A stretch of 6,283 nucleotides of DNA from Burkholderiaceae bacterium (GTDB lineage Bacteria > Pseudomonadota > Gammaproteobacteria > Burkholderiales > Burkholderiaceae). Below, one piece after another: positions 1 through 6,283 of the stretch. Location: contig CANCQD010000119.1 of the NCBI GenBank assembly GCA_947380285.1, positions 1 to 6,283 of the forward strand, read 5' to 3'. Made by a program: the position numbers and the translations under genes. The notes beneath the pieces were generated by a model, which was not told where the DNA came from, searched no databases, and saw nothing but the letters and a program-made list of their open reading frames with translations. Each line of letters opens with the position of its first letter. The first letter of the stretch is position 1.

Positions 1-381
1 CATCAGAGCTCTCTTTGGCTGACGGGCGATGTTGAGAGGCAGGGTGAGGCTGAAATTACAGAGCGTTTAGATAAAAAAATGTTGCAAGCAATCGGCGCCA
101 GAGAATTGATCTTCATGGCGCCGCATCACGGGAGCAAAACATCATCCTCCCTGGAGCTTTTAAAGCGTTTAGAGCCGAACCAGGCGTTTGCACAGAATGG
201 TTATCGCAATCGGTATGGGCATCCCCATCCGGATGTGACAGCGCGCTATGAGGCTTTGGAGATTCCTTTTTATCAAACTCCACAAACGGGCGCCCAAATA
301 TGGCTATTTAAAAATAATGCAAAGTCTTCGGCACAATTTTGGAGGCATGATATAAAACGTATGTGGCACCGATTGATGTGA
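1..381 (+). CDS. comEC: ComEC/Rec2 DNA-uptake channel protein, C-terminal end (5' part outside window)
   Basis: The frame is open from the first base to TGA at 379-381, giving the last 126 residues. ComEC is the inner-membrane channel that carries single-stranded DNA into the cytoplasm during natural transformation; many homologues end in a metallo-beta-lactamase-like domain, and this fragment is the end of that domain. Visible marks are LTGDVE at fragment residues 7-12 (the Asp is a metal-ligand position in this fold), APHHGSKTSSS from residue 40, and a later NRYGHPHPDV segment matching the conserved NRYGHPH region of ComEC proteins. The basic tail with WRHD and MWHRL resembles the end of betaproteobacterial ComEC. 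An internal ATG at 79 is not the start, because domain residues continue upstream of it. The next gene begins 23 bases downstream on the same strand. The membrane part cannot be judged. A stand-alone MBL-fold hydrolase is the alternative, less likely because of the tail. Confidence 0.9.
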   Translation, partial: HQSSLWLTGDVERQGEAEITERLDKKMLQAIGARELIFMAPHHGSKTSSSLELLKRLEPNQAFAQNGYRNRYGHPHPDVTARYEALEIPFYQTPQTGAQIWLFKNNAKSSAQFWRHDIKRMWHRLM

Positions 382-390
382 GCTGTAATA

Positions 391-396
391 AAAGGA
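391..396 (+). promoter_or_regulatory. Ribosome binding site fixing the lipoprotein start at 405
   Basis: AAAGGA lies eight bases before the ATG at 405. This favours that ATG over the in-frame GTG at 363, which would sit inside comEC and add 14 residues (including APIDVSCNKRIHQ) in front of a normal lipoprotein signal peptide. Confidence 0.75.
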
Positions 397-404
397 TTCA
401 CCAG

Positions 405-1895
405 ATGAATAAGTCACGCACCCCATTTTCTCTAGTTATTTACAGCGGAATTTCTGTATTTTTTGCTGTCGTGCTTATTTCTTGTGGCGGAAGTAGTGGA
501 GGTAGTAGTTCGGTTACAAGCAATACCTCTGGCCTAATTATTCCGGAAGATATTCCACCCGGTTTTGATTACCCGGGCGTTCAGGTGGCCCTTCAGTCAT
601 TTGCAGATGTTTACGCGCTAGAGGATATGCGTACCCATTCTTGGAATCTGTGGGGTGGTATGACAAGTCCATCCTCATCCTCCTATGGTGGTAGCGTCTT
701 ACCAATCTGGGATACCTGGTGTGGGACACAAGAAGTTTTCGTCAACCAATCTTGCGCGATACTTTCTGCTCTGGCTCGCGGGTTTGAGGCACCCACTCAG
801 CATACGCATCTAATTAATCAAGGTGTTGCCACTCCTACTGCAAACACTCAGGTTGTGTCATTTAATAAATACAACCCTGCGATGGCAAATTATTTGATGC
901 AGCCCCAGAAGTTGAATGGTATCAACTACAACGCAACTGATGGGAATAGTTTGGTTGCGTTAAACGCATCTTGGCCAATCAATACTCCAATAGCAAATAG
1001 ATCTATCGTTCAGGCTCCATATACGCCCACAAATGGAAGCCTGCAAGGCTCTGCCGCGATCGAAACGAAACCAGTGATGTTGCTCATTAAAGCTCAGGGA
1101 TTAACGGCAATGCCTTTATGGCGAGGCCCATCTGATAGCTGGAATCCCTCTAATCCAACGCCAGAAACATGGAAGACTTGTATTTTGCTTGATCCAAGCA
1201 ATCAAGGCGCCTCTTCTACAGCCCCTGTCCCTTATAACCCTTCAATACATTCAGGGATTATTAATCGTCAGAATACCGATAATGGTTTGCGTGGGCAAAC
1301 TGCCGGCTGCTCTTCCAGTAATTATCTATATGCACCGATCGGCATAATTTATACCTTCATCCTGTCCGCTGACTCTGCTATTGCGTTTAATAATGCGCAA
1401 GGCGGTAATGCAGTTGCTGGTGACTATGCGGCGGTAGTGGCAATGCATGTTAGTACAAAGGAAATTTCAAACTGGACTTGGCAAACATTTTGGTGGCAAC
1501 CGGGCGCCGATACCCCCGATAGATTTCCAGGGAGTAAATTGAATATGACGGATAAAGTGAAGGGGCCATGGAGAAACTTTGCCATGTGTAATGCTTGGTC
1601 TCAAACCAAGGGTATTGGCAGCAATCAAATGAACGTATGTTTTGATCCGTACCTAGAAACATCGCCTGGTATCCCAGTTGGCATTACAAGTAACTGTGTT
1701 AGCTGCCATGGATTGGCGACGGTAGGGGTTGCGCAAGCCAATCCTGTATTCCCTATGAGCTCACTTTCATATCCAATGAGTTACACGACTCCTATTGACT
1801 TCAACGGAGCTCAATTCGGCGCTTATACAAAACTGGATTTTGCTTGGTCGATTCAAAATAATGCATCACCACCAACCTTGAAGGCGGGGAAGTAG
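405..1895 (+). CDS. Predicted cytochrome c-type lipoprotein of unknown function
   Basis: The 496-residue protein starts at ATG 405. Residues 1-26 form a basic-then-hydrophobic signal peptide ending in LIS followed by Cys27, a good lipobox, so the mature protein should be lipid-anchored. A Gly/Ser-rich linker follows. Residues 431-435 are CVSCH, one c-type heme attachment motif, with only about 60 residues after it; Met451 and Met458 are possible distal ligands. A segment from His348, HVSTKEISNWTWQTFWW, then GPWRNFAMCNAW, FDPYLET and SNCVSCHG, resembles from memory a family of uncharacterised proteobacterial cytochrome-like proteins; no search was run. Further cysteines at 106, 117, 259, 302, 395 and 412 could form disulfides, which would fit export. 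The heme motif makes electron transfer or redox catalysis plausible, but no partner, substrate or maturation gene is nearby. It may be co-transcribed with comEC (23-base gap), though the functions look unrelated. Export and lipidation are well supported, heme binding is likely, and the role is unknown. Confidence 0.8.
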   Translation: MNKSRTPFSLVIYSGISVFFAVVLISCGGSSGGSSSVTSNTSGLIIPEDIPPGFDYPGVQVALQSFADVYALEDMRTHSWNLWGGMTSPSSSSYGGSVLPIWDTWCGTQEVFVNQSCAILSALARGFEAPTQHTHLINQGVATPTANTQVVSFNKYNPAMANYLMQPQKLNGINYNATDGNSLVALNASWPINTPIANRSIVQAPYTPTNGSLQGSAAIETKPVMLLIKAQGLTAMPLWRGPSDSWNPSNPTPETWKTCILLDPSNQGASSTAPVPYNPSIHSGIINRQNTDNGLRGQTAGCSSSNYLYAPIGIIYTFILSADSAIAFNNAQGGNAVAGDYAAVVAMHVSTKEISNWTWQTFWWQPGADTPDRFPGSKLNMTDKVKGPWRNFAMCNAWSQTKGIGSNQMNVCFDPYLETSPGIPVGITSNCVSCHGLATVGVAQANPVFPMSSLSYPMSYTTPIDFNGAQFGAYTKLDFAWSIQNNASPPTLKAGK

Positions 1896-1935
1896 TTTAG
1901 TGATTTGCTAGTAAGAAGGCTCAAGAAGAGGGATT

Positions 1936-1968
1936 AAAAAGCAAAAAGCCCTTAAAAATTAAGGGCTT
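1936..1968 (-). terminator. Rho-independent terminator of the tRNA-fMet gene
   Basis: A perfect 9-bp stem (1946-1954 pairing with 1960-1968) encloses a 5-base loop. Read on the minus strand it is followed by five T, GC, then five more T, the classic arrangement. It begins 13 bases past the tRNA 3' end. On the plus strand the bases after the stem (TAG, then TACG) are not a U-tract, so it would end lipoprotein transcripts only weakly, if at all. Confidence 0.88.
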
Positions 1969-1981
1969 AGTACGTAATTCT

Positions 1982-2058
<77 letters not shown>

Positions 2059-2070
2059 TCTGAAGCTGAA

Positions 2071-2100
2071 ATTCTACCATTTTTTGGGGGTCCCTGTCGA
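2071..2100 (-). promoter_or_regulatory. Sigma-70-type promoter of the tRNA-fMet gene
   Basis: On the minus strand, TCGACA (2100-2095, five of six matches to TTGACA) and TAGAAT (2076-2071, five of six to TATAAT) are separated by 18 bases. Transcription would start near 2064, about six bases before the mature tRNA 5' end. The match is good, but start-site data are absent. Confidence 0.7.
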
Positions 2101-2110
2101 GATATTCCTG

Positions 2111-2131
2111 TAAATAACGCATAAATAAGGC
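2111..2131 (-). repeat. AT-rich direct repeat upstream of the tRNA promoter, possible UP element
   Basis: TAAATAACGC (2111-2120) recurs as TAAATAAGGC (2122-2131), differing at one base, with starts 11 bases apart, about one helical turn. The pair lies just upstream of the -35 box of the minus-strand tRNA promoter, where an AT-rich UP element contacts the RNA polymerase alpha subunit in stable-RNA promoters. That role is inferred from position and composition only. It could equally belong to the kup leader on the other strand. Confidence 0.3.
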
Positions 2132-2161
2132 GTTTTATCGAAGAAATTCTCGTTTTAATCG
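2131..2161 (+). repeat. Imperfect direct repeat in the kup leader
   Basis: CGTTTTATCG (2131-2140) recurs as CGTTTTAATCG (2151-2161), with one extra A and starts 20 bases apart, about two helical turns. Between the copies is a small near-palindrome, AGAA-A-TTCT at 2142-2150. The spacing would suit a regulator binding one face of the helix. I see no convincing -35/-10 pair here, so the kup promoter is not placed and the operator idea is only a possibility. Confidence 0.3.
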
Positions 2162-2169
2162 CTGCCGGC

Positions 2170-2206
2170 AAGGAGTAACATATTGCCACGCAACATCACG
2201 CCAAGG
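2170..2206 (+). promoter_or_regulatory. Translation initiation region of kup, with two Shine-Dalgarno-like sites
   Basis: AAGG at 2203-2206 stands seven bases before the kup ATG at 2214 and is the likely site for it. A stronger site, AAGGAG at 2170-2175, stands seven bases before a TTG at 2183 in a different frame. That TTG opens a 13-codon frame ending in TAG at 2222-2224, overlapping the kup start. There is no in-frame start for kup next to the stronger site. An 8-base palindrome, TGCCGGCA (2163-2170), adjoins the stronger site. Confidence 0.45.
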
Positions 2207-2213
2207 TTTAATA

Positions 2214-4157
2214 ATGTCAGTTAGCAATCCTGAGTTTTCAGAATCATCCTTATTGCGGCCTGTAGAGATTTCTCGAGAGGATCATCCTCACAAAAAAGGT
2301 GCCTCGATCTCCCTTATGTTCGCGGCTATCGGCGTTGTCTTCGGCGACATTGGTACAAGCCCCTTATATGCGTTAAAAGAATGTTTTAGTCCCGAGCATG
2401 GCATTCCGTTTTCTGCAGATGCTGTGTATGGCGTGATCTCGATGGTATTTTGGGCTTTTGCGATTGTGGTCTCGCTGAAGTATGTTTTATTCGTGATGCG
2501 TGCAAACAATCATGGCGAGGGCGGTATTTTGGCGCTTATGGCTTTGGCATTGAGAACTGTAAAGACTGGCTCAAAGCGTTCCTTGGTAATCATCATGGCT
2601 GGCGTCTTTGGGGCCTGTATGTTTTATGGTGATGCCATCATTACCCCAGCAATTTCTGTGCTTTCTGCTGTTGAAGGTCTTGAGGTGATATCCAGTGATT
2701 TAACGCGTTATGTCATACCGATCACTATTTTTATTCTAGTCGTCCTGTTTTTTATTCAGAAGACCGGAACCGATTTAGTTGGCAAACTTTTTGGCCCGAT
2801 CATGATGGTCTGGTTTATTGCTATCGGATTGATGGGGGTGCATCAGGTTATTCAAAACCCAGCTATTTTTGCTGCCATTAATCCTCTTTTTGCTATTCGA
2901 TTCTTGATCGAACATTCATTGCAAGGCTTTATTGTTTTGGGAGCGGTCTTCCTGGTATTGACTGGTGCTGAAGCTTTATATGCCGACATGGGTCACTTTG
3001 GACTCAAGCCTATTCGTATGGGTTGGTTCTTCATTGTTATGCCTTGCTTGCTCCTGAATTACTTTGGTCAGGGCGCCATGTTTTTGAACAACCCAGAGAC
3101 GATTACCAACCCATTCTTTTTGATGGTTCCCGAATTCCTGGTATTTCCTTTGGTGATATTGGCCACTGCTGCAACTGTGATTGCTTCGCAAGCGGTGATT
3201 TCTGGTGCGTTCTCAATGACCAGCCAAGCAATCCTTTTGGGCTTTGTCCCACGTATGAAAGTGCGTCACACCTCTGATAGAGAAATTGGTCAGATCTATA
3301 TGCCCTTGGTGAACTGGGCTTTGTTGATTCTAGTGATCGCCGTGGTTTTAGCATTTAAGAAATCTGAAAATTTGGCGGCTGCATACGGTATCGCTGTTAC
3401 AACTACGATGATCGTAACCACCTTCTTGGCCGCTATTGTGATGCGTGTTGTGTGGCGTTGGAATACTCTATTGGTAACTTTAGTTATTAGTGCTTTTTTG
3501 GTCGTGGATTTAGCTTTCTTAACTGCTAATCTCTTAAAAATTATGGAAGGCGGCTGGTTCCCGCTGCTACTCGGTGCCGCATGCTTCTTATTGCTGATGA
3601 CTTGGTATCAAGGTCGCAAGATTTTGCGTCACAACGCAATGAATAATGGTATTGAACTGAAGAGTTTTATTGAGGCTTTGATGAAACATCCTCCGCATCG
3701 TGTAGAGGGCACTGCTGTTTTCTTGACGGCGCACGTGGATTACGTACCAGTTTCTTTCCTGCATAACCTAAAACATAACCATGTACTCCATGAGAGAGTA
3801 TTTTTCTTAAAGGTCAGTATTTGGGATGTGCCGTACGTAAAAGACAGTGAGCGTATTACCTTGCGCGATCTTGGTAATGGCATTTATGTTGTTCGTGCGG
3901 TTTATGGTTTCAATGAAACTCCAGACATGGGTCAAATCATTGAATTAATCGAGAAGAGTTCTGGATTGAATTTTGATTTGATGAATACCTCATTCTTCTT
4001 ATCGCGTGACACGATAGTTTCTACTGAGATACCGGGTATGGCTATGTGGCGTGAAAGATTATTTTGCTGGATGTATCAGAATGCCGGTCGCCAGTCAGAC
4101 TTCTTCAAAATTCCTGCAAACCGTTTGGTTGAGATGGGTGCGAAGGTCGAGATTTGA
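2214..4157 (+). CDS. kup: Low-affinity potassium transporter, KUP/HAK/KT family
   Basis: Kup takes up K+ across the inner membrane, in E. coli probably with protons. The 647-residue product is complete and slightly longer than E. coli Kup (622), mainly through a hydrophilic N-terminus of about 30 residues. The family signature [10 protein letters not shown] is at residues 44-53 and YGDAIITPA at 138-146. Between residues 32 and about 480 I count twelve hydrophobic clusters, matching the family's twelve membrane segments. A cytoplasmic C-terminal domain follows, containing [14 protein letters not shown] and ending in a [16 protein letters not shown] tail typical of bacterial Kup. ATG 2214 is chosen because AAGG stands seven bases before it and no in-frame start lies just upstream. 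The gene is divergent from the tRNA-fMet gene, and its TGA stop shares two bases with the TTG start of the next gene. Of the potassium systems in bacteria, no kdp or trk gene is visible here. Confidence 0.96.
   Translation: MSVSNPEFSESSLLRPVEISREDHPHKKGASISLMFAAIGVVFGDIGTSPLYALKECFSPEHGIPFSADAVYGVISMVFWAFAIVVSLKYVLFVMRANNHGEGGILALMALALRTVKTGSKRSLVIIMAGVFGACMFYGDAIITPAISVLSAVEGLEVISSDLTRYVIPITIFILVVLFFIQKTGTDLVGKLFGPIMMVWFIAIGLMGVHQVIQNPAIFAAINPLFAIRFLIEHSLQGFIVLGAVFLVLTGAEALYADMGHFGLKPIRMGWFFIVMPCLLLNYFGQGAMFLNNPETITNPFFLMVPEFLVFPLVILATAATVIASQAVISGAFSMTSQAILLGFVPRMKVRHTSDREIGQIYMPLVNWALLILVIAVVLAFKKSENLAAAYGIAVTTTMIVTTFLAAIVMRVVWRWNTLLVTLVISAFLVVDLAFLTANLLKIMEGGWFPLLLGAACFLLLMTWYQGRKILRHNAMNNGIELKSFIEALMKHPPHRVEGTAVFLTAHVDYVPVSFLHNLKHNHVLHERVFFLKVSIWDVPYVKDSERITLRDLGNGIYVVRAVYGFNETPDMGQIIELIEKSSGLNFDLMNTSFFLSRDTIVSTEIPGMAMWRERLFCWMYQNAGRQSDFFKIPANRLVEMGAKVEI
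4143..4146 (+). promoter_or_regulatory. Ribosome binding site inside kup deciding the TTG start at 4154
   Basis: AAGG lies seven bases before TTG 4154, the same spacing as at the kup start. The start and the kup stop overlap in TTGA (4154-4157), a layout typical of translational coupling. No in-frame ATG lies close by, and a later start would lose the signal peptide. Confidence 0.65.
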
Positions 4158-4663
4158 GAAAGAGTCTTTTGCTCCAATCAAAATTATTGATTTCAATATT
4201 TTTGTTGGCGTCTGCATTAAGTGGGGTTGTATTGGCCACTCCTGCAGAAGAGGCTGACCTTGATCAATTGAATAAGATTGAGCAAGAGCTTGAGTTGCAG
4301 CGTGACTGGGCTAAATATCGCTGGGGCAAAGCATCCTCTGAGTGCTATCAGAATTACTGGGTCAATTCTTGCTTAAGAAGTGCTCGCGCAGACTATCGCA
4401 AGGAAATCGATCCGATTCGTGAGCAAGAGGTGGCTTTGCATGAAGTGCAACGTAAGCTTCGTGAAAGTTTAAAGACGCAAGAAGACGCTAAGCGTGCCGC
4501 TGAGAGGGCCTCGCCCGAAAAAGCGGCTGAACGAGCAGCTAATCAACGCGAGTTTGAGCAGAAGCAAAAAGATGCTGCAGCAAGAGCGGCTGACTTAGAG
4601 CAACGTCGTAAAGATGCCCCTAAGCGCTCACAAGAAAATAAAGCGGGCACCCAGCTCGATTAA
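4154..4663 (+). CDS. Small exported coiled-coil protein of unknown function
   Basis: The protein has 169 residues and starts at TTG 4154. Residues 1-28 are a signal peptide: basic RKS, a long hydrophobic stretch, then VLA before TP, a good signal peptidase I site, so it should be periplasmic. Residues 35-55 are helical and charged. Next comes a distinctive block, [20 protein letters not shown] (63-82), with Cys64 and Cys73 nine apart, able to form a disulfide. From about 84 to the end it is almost entirely Glu, Lys, Arg, Gln and Ala, with repeated KRAAERA / KAAERAA / AAARAAD units, strongly suggesting a long helix or coiled coil. The Cys...VNSCL...AR block seems, from memory, shared with other uncharacterised Burkholderiales exported proteins. 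Coupling to kup suggests co-expression but does not prove a role in potassium transport. A structural or envelope role is possible. Function is not recognised. Confidence 0.8.
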   Translation: MRKSLLLQSKLLISIFLLASALSGVVLATPAEEADLDQLNKIEQELELQRDWAKYRWGKASSECYQNYWVNSCLRSARADYRKEIDPIREQEVALHEVQRKLRESLKTQEDAKRAAERASPEKAAERAANQREFEQKQKDAAARAADLEQRRKDAPKRSQENKAGTQLD

Positions 4664-4701
4664 TTTCTATTTATTTATTTTTATATTTCATTGGGTAACT
4701 C
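4664..4701 (+). promoter_or_regulatory. AU-rich leader of radA with weak Shine-Dalgarno
   Basis: The 38-base gap is mostly A and T, with TATT in three tandem copies (4668-4679) and TATATT at 4682-4687, which could serve as a -10 box, though no good -35 is seen at the right distance. The only Shine-Dalgarno candidate is GGGT at 4693-4696, poor but well placed. The AU-rich tract may assist ribosome binding through protein S1; that is inference. No hairpin terminator separates the genes, so read-through from kup is possible. Confidence 0.3.
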
Positions 4702-6066
4702 TTGGCTAAAGTCAAAACGGTTTATATCTGCCAGTCTTGCGGTGGCACCTCTGCCAAGTGGCAGGGCCAGTGCCCATCTTGTCAGGCTTGGAATACCTTG
4801 GAAGAGGGTTTGCCTGAGACAACATCCAATGCCCGCTTTCAGGGCTTGGCGCAATCACTGCCAAGACAAAAGTTATCCGCTATTAGTGCTGAGGACTTGC
4901 CGAGATTCAGCACAGGCGTTGAAGAGTTTGATCGTGTACTAGGTGGTGGCTTGGTTCCTGGTGGCGTGGTACTTTTGGGTGGCGATCCTGGTATTGGTAA
5001 ATCTACCTTGCTACTCCAGGCATTAGCAGAGATGAGTTCTGCGGGCATGAATGTGCTTTATAGCAGTGGAGAAGAATCTGCGGCGCAGATTGCTCTACGG
5101 GCAAAGCGTATTGCTTTAGATGCACCTCAGCTTGAAGTCTTAGCTGAGATTCAGCTGGAAAAACTGATCTCGATTATGGATACCGTGAAGCCACAAGTAT
5201 TGGTAGTGGATTCGATTCAGACTTTGTATTCAGAGGTGTTAAGTTCGGCTCCTGGCTCTGTTGCACAGGTTCGTGAGTGTGCAGCGCAGCTCACCAGGGC
5301 CGCTAAATCAAGTGGTATCTGTGTACTGATGGTCGGGCACGTTACCAAGGATGGTCATCTTGCTGGTCCTAGGGTCTTAGAGCACATTGTCGACACCGTT
5401 TTGTATTTTGAGGGTGATACCCATTCCTCTTTTCGCTTAGTGCGTTCGATTAAGAATCGTTTTGGCGCAGTCAATGAGCTGGGCGTATTTGCAATGACTG
5501 AAAAAGGTCTACGCGGTGTAACTAATCCATCAGCAATTTTTCTGTCACAACATGAGCAAATGGTTCCGGGCGCTTGTGTATTGGTTACACAAGAGGGCAG
5601 TAGACCTTTGTTGGTAGAGATTCAGGCTTTAGTAGATACAGCGCATGTGCCTAATCCCCGTCGTTTAGCAGTTGGCTTGGAGCAAGCTCGTTTAGCGATG
5701 CTCTTGGCGGTACTGCATCGTCATGCTGGCGTAGCCTGCTTTGATCAAGATGTATTCTTAAATGCAGTAGGTGGCGTCAAGATTTCTGAGCCCGCTGCTG
5801 ACTTGGCCGTTCTTCTGGCGATTCAGTCATCTATTCGAAATCGCGCATTGCCAAAAGAGTTGATTGTCTTTGGGGAAGTTGGCTTGGCTGGTGAGATTCG
5901 CCCTTGCCCTCGTGGTCAAGAGCGCTTAAAAGAAGCTGCTAAGTTAGGTTTCACTGTGGCCATCATTCCAAAGGCGAATATGCCGAAGACCAAGATTCCA
6001 GGTTTGAAGGTAATTCCAGTGGAGCGAATTGATCAAGCCATTGCTGCTGCTGCCGAACTCAGTTAA
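4702..6066 (+). CDS. radA: DNA repair and recombination ATPase RadA (Sms)
   Basis: RadA is a RecA-related, hexameric DnaB-like motor that drives branch migration and extends recombination intermediates, in repair and, in transformable bacteria, during uptake of DNA. The 454 residues are complete (E. coli 460). An N-terminal C4 zinc finger is formed by Cys10, Cys13, Cys24 and Cys27. The Walker A loop GDPGIGKS is at 94-101, the Walker B strand LVVD ends at Asp170, and the RadA-specific KNRFG motif at 251-255 is intact. From about 275 to the end is the Lon-protease-like domain, with SEPAADLA at 362-369; in this family that domain is not proteolytic. The TTG at 4702 is the start: an in-frame TAA lies two codons upstream, and MAKVKTVYICQSCG aligns with the N-terminus of known RadA. 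It is 38 bases after the coiled-coil gene on the same strand and converges with prmB, four bases separating the stops. All key motifs are present, so it should be functional. Confidence 0.97.
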   Translation: MAKVKTVYICQSCGGTSAKWQGQCPSCQAWNTLEEGLPETTSNARFQGLAQSLPRQKLSAISAEDLPRFSTGVEEFDRVLGGGLVPGGVVLLGGDPGIGKSTLLLQALAEMSSAGMNVLYSSGEESAAQIALRAKRIALDAPQLEVLAEIQLEKLISIMDTVKPQVLVVDSIQTLYSEVLSSAPGSVAQVRECAAQLTRAAKSSGICVLMVGHVTKDGHLAGPRVLEHIVDTVLYFEGDTHSSFRLVRSIKNRFGAVNELGVFAMTEKGLRGVTNPSAIFLSQHEQMVPGACVLVTQEGSRPLLVEIQALVDTAHVPNPRRLAVGLEQARLAMLLAVLHRHAGVACFDQDVFLNAVGGVKISEPAADLAVLLAIQSSIRNRALPKELIVFGEVGLAGEIRPCPRGQERLKEAAKLGFTVAIIPKANMPKTKIPGLKVIPVERIDQAIAAAAELS

Positions 6067-6070
6067 TTCC

Positions 6071-6283
6071 TTAGCGTAAGTCTTCTGCTTGTATTAATAA
6101 GACTTGCTCTTCTCCTGCGGAGACTTCCATCCAGATTGCTGGAATTTGCGGGAAAGCTTTTTTGAAATGCTCATACTCATTACCAATCTCGAGCAAAATA
6201 GCGCCGCGCTCAGATAGGTAATCGGGTGCTGAAGCAATAATGCGCCTGATGATGTCCATGCCATCCTCTCCACCAGCTAAAGC
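6071..6283 (-). CDS. prmB: Ribosomal protein L3 N5-glutamine methyltransferase, C-terminal end (5' part outside window)
   Basis: On the minus strand the frame is open from the right edge to TAA at 6073-6071, giving the last 70 residues. PrmB uses S-adenosylmethionine to methylate a glutamine side chain of ribosomal protein L3. The fragment begins [15 protein letters not shown], the block that follows the NPPY motif region in PrmB/PrmC enzymes (NPPY itself is outside the window). It continues with [17 protein letters not shown] and IPAIWMEV. The EIGN and P-x-x-W-x-E pattern matches PrmB; PrmC has a GG-x-L-x-x-E-x-G-x-x-Q pattern instead, so PrmB is preferred. A Met at 6259-6257 is internal, since conserved residues precede it. 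The gene converges with radA. A 9-bp inverted repeat lies over its last codons. Confidence 0.9.
   Translation of the reverse strand, partial: ALAGGEDGMDIIRRIIASAPDYLSERGAILLEIGNEYEHFKKAFPQIPAIWMEVSAGEEQVLLIQAEDLR
6076..6107. repeat. Inverted repeat at the radA/prmB convergence point
   Basis: Bases 6076-6084 can pair with 6099-6107 (nine pairs, one of them G-U) around a 14-base loop. It lies just past the radA stop and over the last codons of prmB. Neither strand has a run of T after it, so it is not a standard terminator. It might slow polymerase or protect the radA mRNA end, but could be chance. Confidence 0.3.

Noticed and set aside
363..404. GTG at 363 as the lipoprotein start
   Set aside because: It lies inside comEC and would put 14 mostly polar residues before a normal lipoprotein signal peptide; ATG 405 has AAAGGA at the right distance.
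538..729. Minus-strand open frame inside the lipoprotein gene, and a similar one at 1450-1662
   Set aside because: Both lie wholly within a well-supported gene on the other strand, and their proteins resemble nothing.
1946..1968. The same hairpin as plus-strand terminator of the lipoprotein gene
   Set aside because: Bases after the stem on the plus strand are not T-rich; the T-run is on the minus strand, so it is assigned to the tRNA.
2059..2213. Potassium- or cyclic-di-AMP-responsive riboswitch before kup
   Set aside because: The leader is short and I see no set of stems resembling a known riboswitch, nor a terminator hairpin before kup.
2288..3354. Several short open frames on both strands within kup
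   Set aside because: Shadows of the Kup frame; no ribosome sites or recognisable domains.
4691..5048. Open frames overlapping the start of radA on both strands
   Set aside because: The radA frame has all family motifs; these are out-of-frame readings.

Overview
The window looks like ordinary chromosome from a betaproteobacterium, most likely Burkholderiales. The moderate G+C content (mid-40s by eye, not computed), together with the ComEC, Kup, RadA and PrmB protein sequences, suggests a small-genome freshwater lineage such as Polynucleobacter. The genus is an inference from general resemblance; no search was run. I see no insertion sequence, phage gene, CRISPR array or toxin-antitoxin pair.

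Layout. Positions 1-381 (+) hold the C-terminal end of the DNA-uptake channel protein ComEC, cut by the left edge. After 23 bases comes 405-1895 (+), a lipoprotein with one c-type heme motif near its C-terminus and no known function. The gene-poor stretch 1896-2213 carries, on the minus strand, an initiator tRNA-fMet with its own promoter and a clear rho-independent terminator. It also carries, on the plus strand, the leader of the next gene. Positions 2214-4157 (+) encode a complete Kup-type potassium transporter. Its stop codon overlaps the TTG start of a small exported coiled-coil protein (4154-4663). A short AU-rich gap follows, then radA (4702-6066, +), complete and also starting at TTG. 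The right edge holds the 3' end of prmB on the minus strand (6071-6283), whose stop codon lies only four bases from that of radA.

How the parts work together. The genes are mostly unrelated housekeeping functions: DNA uptake (ComEC) and recombination (RadA), potassium uptake (Kup), translation initiation (tRNA-fMet) and ribosomal protein methylation (PrmB). The only strong sign of joint expression is the kup/coiled-coil overlap, which implies translational coupling. No new multi-gene system is visible. The points most worth following up are the uncharacterised heme lipoprotein, the two-cysteine exported protein coupled to Kup, and a short leader reading frame in front of kup whose ribosome binding site is better than that of kup.
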